Assembly: GCF_006715145.1 (NCBI RefSeq)
Contig: NZ_VFMR01000001.1
Location: 3,038,001-3,102,000 of the forward strand
Direction: 5' to 3'
Source: Microbacterium sp. SLBN-146
GTDB lineage: Bacteria; Actinomycetota; Actinomycetes; Actinomycetales; Microbacteriaceae
Length of the DNA stretch: 64,000 nt
Under the pieces are notes generated by a model that saw only the letters and a program-made list of their open reading frames with translations, had not been told where the DNA came from and ran no database searches. This document shows positions 60,394-64,000 of the stretch, piece after piece; the stretch's first letter is position 1, and each line of letters opens with the position of its first letter. Position numbers and translations under genes: made by a program.

Positions 60394-61439
60394 GGCCGCA
60401 GCAGGACCTTCACGGCGCGGCGCTCGTCCATCGCCGCATACGCGTCGGCGGCATCCGCGAGCGGCAGCTCCAGATCGAACACGCGACCGGGCTGGATGAC
60501 ACCCGCGCGGACATCGGGCAGAAGCTCCTCGATGTACCCGCGCACGGGGGCCACTCCCCCGTTGACACCCACGTTCCTGCCGAACATCTCCCGGATCGGC
60601 AGCTCGGGGCCGCCGTTGGGAACACCGACGAAACCGACCTTCCCACCCGGTCGCGCCGACTTCAGCGCCTGATCCATCGACTCCTTCGTTCCGACGCACT
60701 CGAGGACGCGGTCCGCCCCGATACCGTCGGTGAGTGCCCGGACGGCGTCGATGCCCGCCTCGCCCCGCTCCTCCACGATGTGGGTCGCACCGAACTCGCG
60801 TGCGAGTTCCTGGCGACGCGGATGCCGCGACATGGCGATGATCGTCGTCGCTCCGAGACGCTTGGCGGCGATGACCGCGCAGAGACCGACAGCACCATCG
60901 CCGACCACGACGACGGTGTCGCCGGGCGACACACCCGCCGAGACCGCCGCGTGGTGGCCCGTGCCCATGACGTCGCTGAGCGTCAGAAGGCCGGGGATCT
61001 CGTCGTCGGCGACCGGTCCGGGAACGACGGCCAACGTCCCGTCGGCGAGCGGGACGCGCACGATCTCTCCCTGAGCCCCGTCCGCGAAGCCGCCGAAGCG
61101 GTCCGCGCTCCCCCACCATCCGCCCTGCAGGCACGACGTGCTGACGCCGTTCCGGCAATTGACGCAGGTTCCGTCGCACACATAGAACGGCGCGATGACG
61201 AAGTCGCCGGGTCGGATCGTCCGAACGTCTGCACCGACGGCCTCGACGACGCCGACGAACTCGTGCCCGATGCGGTGGGGTTCCGTCGTCTCCGTGACGC
61301 CTCGGTACGGCCAGAGATCGGACCCGCAGACGCACGCGGCGACGACCCGGACGATGGCGTCGGTGCCCGTCGAGAGCTCTGGATCGGGGACCTCTTCGAC
61401 GCGGATGTCACCGGCGCCGTGAATGACGGTTGCGAGCAT
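60390..61439 (-). CDS. Zinc-dependent alcohol dehydrogenase (MDR family)
   Basis: A 349-residue medium-chain dehydrogenase/reductase. The catalytic zinc ligands are in CVCGSDLWPYRG and GHEFVGVVEAVG; four structural-zinc cysteines lie in CDGTCVNCRNGVSTSC; the Rossmann motif is VVGDGAVGLCAV. The substrate is unknown. The ATG lies 6 nt after TAGGCT (leaderless). Its stop overlaps the start of the DksA-type gene. Confidence 0.92.
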   Translation of the reverse strand: MLATVIHGAGDIRVEEVPDPELSTGTDAIVRVVAACVCGSDLWPYRGVTETTEPHRIGHEFVGVVEAVGADVRTIRPGDFVIAPFYVCDGTCVNCRNGVSTSCLQGGWWGSADRFGGFADGAQGEIVRVPLADGTLAVVPGPVADDEIPGLLTLSDVMGTGHHAAVSAGVSPGDTVVVVGDGAVGLCAVIAAKRLGATTIIAMSRHPRRQELAREFGATHIVEERGEAGIDAVRALTDGIGADRVLECVGTKESMDQALKSARPGGKVGFVGVPNGGPELPIREMFGRNVGVNGGVAPVRGYIEELLPDVRAGVIQPGRVFDLELPLADAADAYAAMDERRAVKVLLRP

Positions 61440-61463
61440 GTGTCGAGCCTACGCGCGCGATGC

Positions 61464-62243
61464 TCAGTTGAGGCCGCGAGTGGATGCCGGAATCGCACCG
61501 TCGCGGTAGAGGTCCGCTGCGACGTCCTGAAGCGCCGTGAGGGCGACCCGCTGCGTCATGGGACCGTAAGAGATCCGCGCGACACCGAGGTCTTCGTACT
61601 CCTGTGCCGTCAACGCTCCCGGAAGTCCGATGACACTGACCTTGCGAACTCCGATTCCGTCGACGAGAGCCCGGGTCGTCGCGGCATCCAGGATCCCCGG
61701 CACGAAGACGGTCGTCGCTCCCGCGGAAAGATAGGCACGGCCCCGGGTGACGGCATCCTCGATCGATTCCTCGAGCGGTCGATCGCCGGCGCGGACGAAC
61801 GCATCGGTCCGCGCGTTGAGCACGAAGGCAACCCCTTCGCTCTCCCCCGCCGCGACGATCGCCTCGACGGCCGCGGTCGACTCCGCGAGCGGACGGAGGC
61901 GGTCCTCGACGTTCGCCCCGACGACGCCCACGCCGATCGCGCGTCGCACCGTCTCTCCCGGATCGCCGAAGCCCGCGTCCAGGTCGGCGCTGACCGGCAG
62001 GTCCCCCGCGGCCGAGACGATCCTCGCAACCATGTCGAGCATGAGGTCGAGCGGAATGTGCTCACCGTCGGGGTAGCCGAACGTCGCGGCGATCGAATGG
62101 CCCGCCGTCGCGATCGCCCGCGTCTCCGGGAGGGCGGCGATCACCGTCGCCGACACGGCATCCCACACGTTGACGACGCGCAGGATCTCCGGTTCGTCGT
62201 GGAGTCGGGCGAGGGTGGTGGCTTTGTCGCTGAGTTCCGTCAT
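61464..62243 (-). CDS. Isocitrate lyase/PEP mutase family protein
   Basis: A 259-residue TIM-barrel protein of the PEP mutase/ICL superfamily. It shows VNVWDAVSATVI, TAGHSIAATFGYPDG, DLDAGFGD and the metal-binding NVEDR. The KKCGH motif of true isocitrate lyase is absent, so it is more likely a carboxyvinyl-carboxyphosphonate- or oxaloacetate-hydrolase-like member of unknown substrate. TAGCGT stands 6 nt before the ATG. Confidence 0.85.
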   Translation of the reverse strand: MTELSDKATTLARLHDEPEILRVVNVWDAVSATVIAALPETRAIATAGHSIAATFGYPDGEHIPLDLMLDMVARIVSAAGDLPVSADLDAGFGDPGETVRRAIGVGVVGANVEDRLRPLAESTAAVEAIVAAGESEGVAFVLNARTDAFVRAGDRPLEESIEDAVTRGRAYLSAGATTVFVPGILDAATTRALVDGIGVRKVSVIGLPGALTAQEYEDLGVARISYGPMTQRVALTALQDVAADLYRDGAIPASTRGLN

Positions 62244-62276
62244 GCGTCAACGCTAACCGCGGCCTAGCCTTCTGGC
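62244..62276. promoter_or_regulatory. Head-to-head leaderless promoters
   Basis: Only 33 bp separate the two start codons. TAGCGT 6 nt from the minus-strand ATG and TAGCCT 6 nt from the plus-strand ATG give both genes a -10 with no leader, so each -35 lies inside or beyond the other's -10. Confidence 0.6.
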
Positions 62277-63311
62277 ATGCGCTTGACATCCGCGTTCCGC
62301 GCGCCCCGCCGGATACCCCTGCTCCAAGTCGTGAAGTCCGCGATCGCCACGGCAGCCGCCTGGCTCGTCGCGGGGTGGCTGATCCAGGGCCCGCCGCCCG
62401 TCTTCGCTGCGATCGCGGCGCTCCTCGTCGTGCAGCCGAGCGTCAACCAGTCGCTCACGAAGGCGCTCGAACGTTCCGTCGGCGTCATCGCGGGAGTCGC
62501 CATCGCCTCGATCATCGGCATCCTGCTCGGGGGGTCGACGTGGGTCATCCTGCTCGCGATGGTCGCGGGGCTCGCCGTCGCATGGGCGCTGAAGATGACG
62601 GCGGGAACAGCCAACCAGGTGGCGATCAGCGCGCTCCTCGTGCTCGCTCTGGGCGGGACGAGCCCCGAGTACGCGGTCGATCGTGTTCTGGAGACTCTCC
62701 TGGGTGCCGTCATCGGGATCGTCATCAACGTTTCCCTCGTGCCTCCCCTCGCCCTCGACCCCGCGCGACGAGCGGTCGACGCGCTGCTCCAGGAGGTCGC
62801 GGAGTCGCTCGAGCGACTCGCGCGCGCACTCGAGCACCCGCGGTCTCGCGCGGAGGTCGAAGAGCTCCTGCTGGAAGCCCGGCTCATGCGGCCGATGCGC
62901 GACAAGGCTGAGACTGCTCTCGCGGATGCCACGGAGTCGCTCACGCTCAGCCCGCGCCGCGCGGGACGCAGCGAGCTCGCGGAGGCGCACGAGCAACTTG
63001 CGCGACTGTCGCCGATCGTGACACAGGTGATCGGGATGACGCGGGCTTTCGCCGACCACTACGACCCGTCGATCAGCGCCGAGCCCGTCGTGCGCGACAT
63101 CGCCACCCAGCTGCGTCGCGCCGCCCACGACGTGCGACTTCTCGTTCGTTCGGTGACCGACGATCGCGCCGACACCGAGCCCCCCGCGCTCACGGCACCG
63201 TTGTCCATCACGGCGCCGACATCCGAGCACTGGATGCTCATCGGCTCGCTCCTCGAGGACCTCAGGAGGATCCACGAGACGCTGAGTGCTGATGCGGAGG
63301 CTACTCCGTGA
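62277..63311 (+). CDS. FUSC/aromatic acid exporter-family membrane protein
   Basis: A 344-residue protein. Five or six N-terminal helices (about 15-160), with VVQPSVNQSLTKALERSVGVIAG, a hallmark of the ArAE/FUSC half-domain, are followed by a cytoplasmic helical region of about 180 residues. It resembles putative exporters of aromatic acids; the substrate is unknown. TAGCCT stands 6 nt before the ATG. Its last 11 bp overlap the convergent lipoprotein gene. Confidence 0.82.
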   Translation: MRLTSAFRAPRRIPLLQVVKSAIATAAAWLVAGWLIQGPPPVFAAIAALLVVQPSVNQSLTKALERSVGVIAGVAIASIIGILLGGSTWVILLAMVAGLAVAWALKMTAGTANQVAISALLVLALGGTSPEYAVDRVLETLLGAVIGIVINVSLVPPLALDPARRAVDALLQEVAESLERLARALEHPRSRAEVEELLLEARLMRPMRDKAETALADATESLTLSPRRAGRSELAEAHEQLARLSPIVTQVIGMTRAFADHYDPSISAEPVVRDIATQLRRAAHDVRLLVRSVTDDRADTEPPALTAPLSITAPTSEHWMLIGSLLEDLRRIHETLSADAEATP

Positions 63312-63669
63312 CGCGCACCGTGAAGGTGACGTCCTGGATACCGCCATCCGTATTCGAGAGCACGACGTCCGTCTCGCCGACGGCGAGCGCCTTCACTCCG
63401 GGGTTGAAGGTCGCATCCCCTTCCTCACCCCCGGCGACGAACTCCGCAACCGCGGGATCGGCGACGGTGCCCTCGTAACTGTCCACCGCGAGGTCACCCG
63501 TATTGATGTTGAGCACCTGGTCGACGACGAGGTCGATCGTGCGGCCCTGCAGGTCACCGACTTCCTCCGTGACGGGAGCGATGACGTCGCCGTCCGACGA
63601 CGAACAGGCGCCGAGCGCGAAGGCGGCGGCGAGGACAACAGTGGCGGCGGCGATGCGTGAGAACCTCAT
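63301..63669 (-). CDS. Small secreted lipoprotein, unknown function
   Basis: A 122-residue protein with a lipobox LGAC (Cys22) after a hydrophobic signal ([10 protein letters not shown]), then an SSSDGD spacer and a domain with alternating strands ending [10 protein letters not shown], perhaps an Ig-like fold. I do not recognise the family. The ATG at 63669 gives a complete signal peptide. Overlaps the exporter gene tail to tail by 11 bp. Confidence 0.78.
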   Translation of the reverse strand: MRFSRIAAATVVLAAAFALGACSSSDGDVIAPVTEEVGDLQGRTIDLVVDQVLNINTGDLAVDSYEGTVADPAVAEFVAGGEEGDATFNPGVKALAVGETDVVLSNTDGGIQDVTFTVRVTE

Positions 63670-63763
63670 GCGCTCAGCATGGCAGGGGCGACGGCGCGAG
63701 GTCCACGAGATTTCCTCCACGCTCCCACCGCGACGAGAACCTTCCCGTGACAGGATGACTGCC

Positions 63764-64000
63764 GTGACCGACCGCCTGATGTTGCTCGACAGTGCCTCGT
63801 TGTATTTCCGCGCCTTCTACGGCGTGCCGGACACCGTGAAGGCACCCGACGGCCGGCCGGTCAACGCCGTGCGCGGATTCCTCGACATCATCGCGAAGCT
63901 CGTCACGATCTACCGGCCCACGCAGCTCGTGGCGTGCTGGGACGACGACTGGCGTCCGCAGTGGCGCGTCGACCTCATCCCGACGTACAAGACGCACCGC
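63764..64000 (+). CDS. 5'-3' exonuclease (stand-alone PolA-type nuclease), N-terminal part
   Basis: The first 79 codons of a FLAP/PolA-like nuclease domain, cut by the window edge. [33 protein letters not shown] and [20 protein letters not shown] fit the stand-alone actinobacterial 5'-3' exonuclease better than PolA, whose matching region reads with an F/V-AFD. GTG at 63764 is preferred because CAGGAT lies 7 nt upstream and homologues as I recall them begin [11 protein letters not shown] at 63755 is possible. Confidence 0.8.
   Translation, partial: MTDRLMLLDSASLYFRAFYGVPDTVKAPDGRPVNAVRGFLDIIAKLVTIYRPTQLVACWDDDWRPQWRVDLIPTYKTHR

Noticed and set aside
61464..62243. Isocitrate lyase (glyoxylate shunt)
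   Set aside because: The protein is too short and lacks KKCGH; only the superfamily assignment holds.
63764..64000. DNA polymerase I (polA)
   Set aside because: The N-terminal motifs, notably ACWDDDWRP, fit the stand-alone 5'-3' exonuclease better. The right end of the gene is missing, so this cannot be fully excluded.

Overview
The window is about 64 kb of very GC-rich, densely packed chromosome from a high-GC Gram-positive bacterium. Gene content and order point to Microbacteriaceae, probably Microbacterium or a close relative: a divergent glgA/glgC pair, a ctaA-ctaB-tkt-tal-pgi-zwf-opcA-pgl block, a gap-pgk-tpiA-secG-rbpA block beside whiA-rapZ-uvrC-uvrA, a type B L31 protein, RbpA, OpcA and WhiA. 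This is core chromosome. I saw no tRNA, rRNA, CRISPR array, insertion sequence or prophage.

Layout. 1-3.7 kb: start of an EamA-type transporter, a divergent CGNR zinc-finger regulator, an alpha/beta hydrolase, a secreted protein with an aerolysin-like (ETX/MTX2) pore-forming domain, and rpmE2. 3.7-13.6 kb: a lone ABC ATPase, glgA/glgC, serB, a second hydrolase, fabG, small membrane proteins, a small Cys/His protein, SURF1, an ABC-F ATPase and bioY. 13.6-21 kb: a five-gene siderophore-iron operon behind an iron-box promoter, then an MFS transporter coupled to a PatB/MalY-type PLP enzyme. 21-25 kb: suf operon (sufB, sufD, Rieske ferredoxin, sufC) plus sufT. 25-36 kb: haem A synthesis (ctaA, ctaB) and an overlapping six-gene pentose-phosphate operon. 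36-47.8 kb: rbpA, secG, lower glycolysis, sodA, whiA, rapZ, uvrC, uvrA. 48-54.3 kb: a Tat-exported nucleotidase with repeat modules, an OhrR-like regulator facing a tiny zinc-ribbon gene, uvrB and coaE. 54.6-58.3 kb: a response regulator, a membrane protein with a degenerate GGDEF domain and a sensor kinase, sitting between coaE and rpsA. 58.4-64 kb: rpsA, a DksA-type zinc finger coupled to an alcohol dehydrogenase, a PEP mutase/isocitrate lyase family enzyme, an aromatic-acid-exporter-like protein, a lipoprotein and the start of a 5'-3' exonuclease.

Two regulatory themes stand out. First, many genes carry a TAnnnT -10 box 6-8 nt before the start codon, so leaderless transcription appears widespread and often decides the start. 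Second, uvrA and uvrB share a promoter that matches the mycobacterial PafBC (RecA-NDp) DNA-damage consensus, with exact N8 spacing and a leaderless GTG start. Translational coupling through ATGA, GTGA or TTGA overlaps is also frequent.
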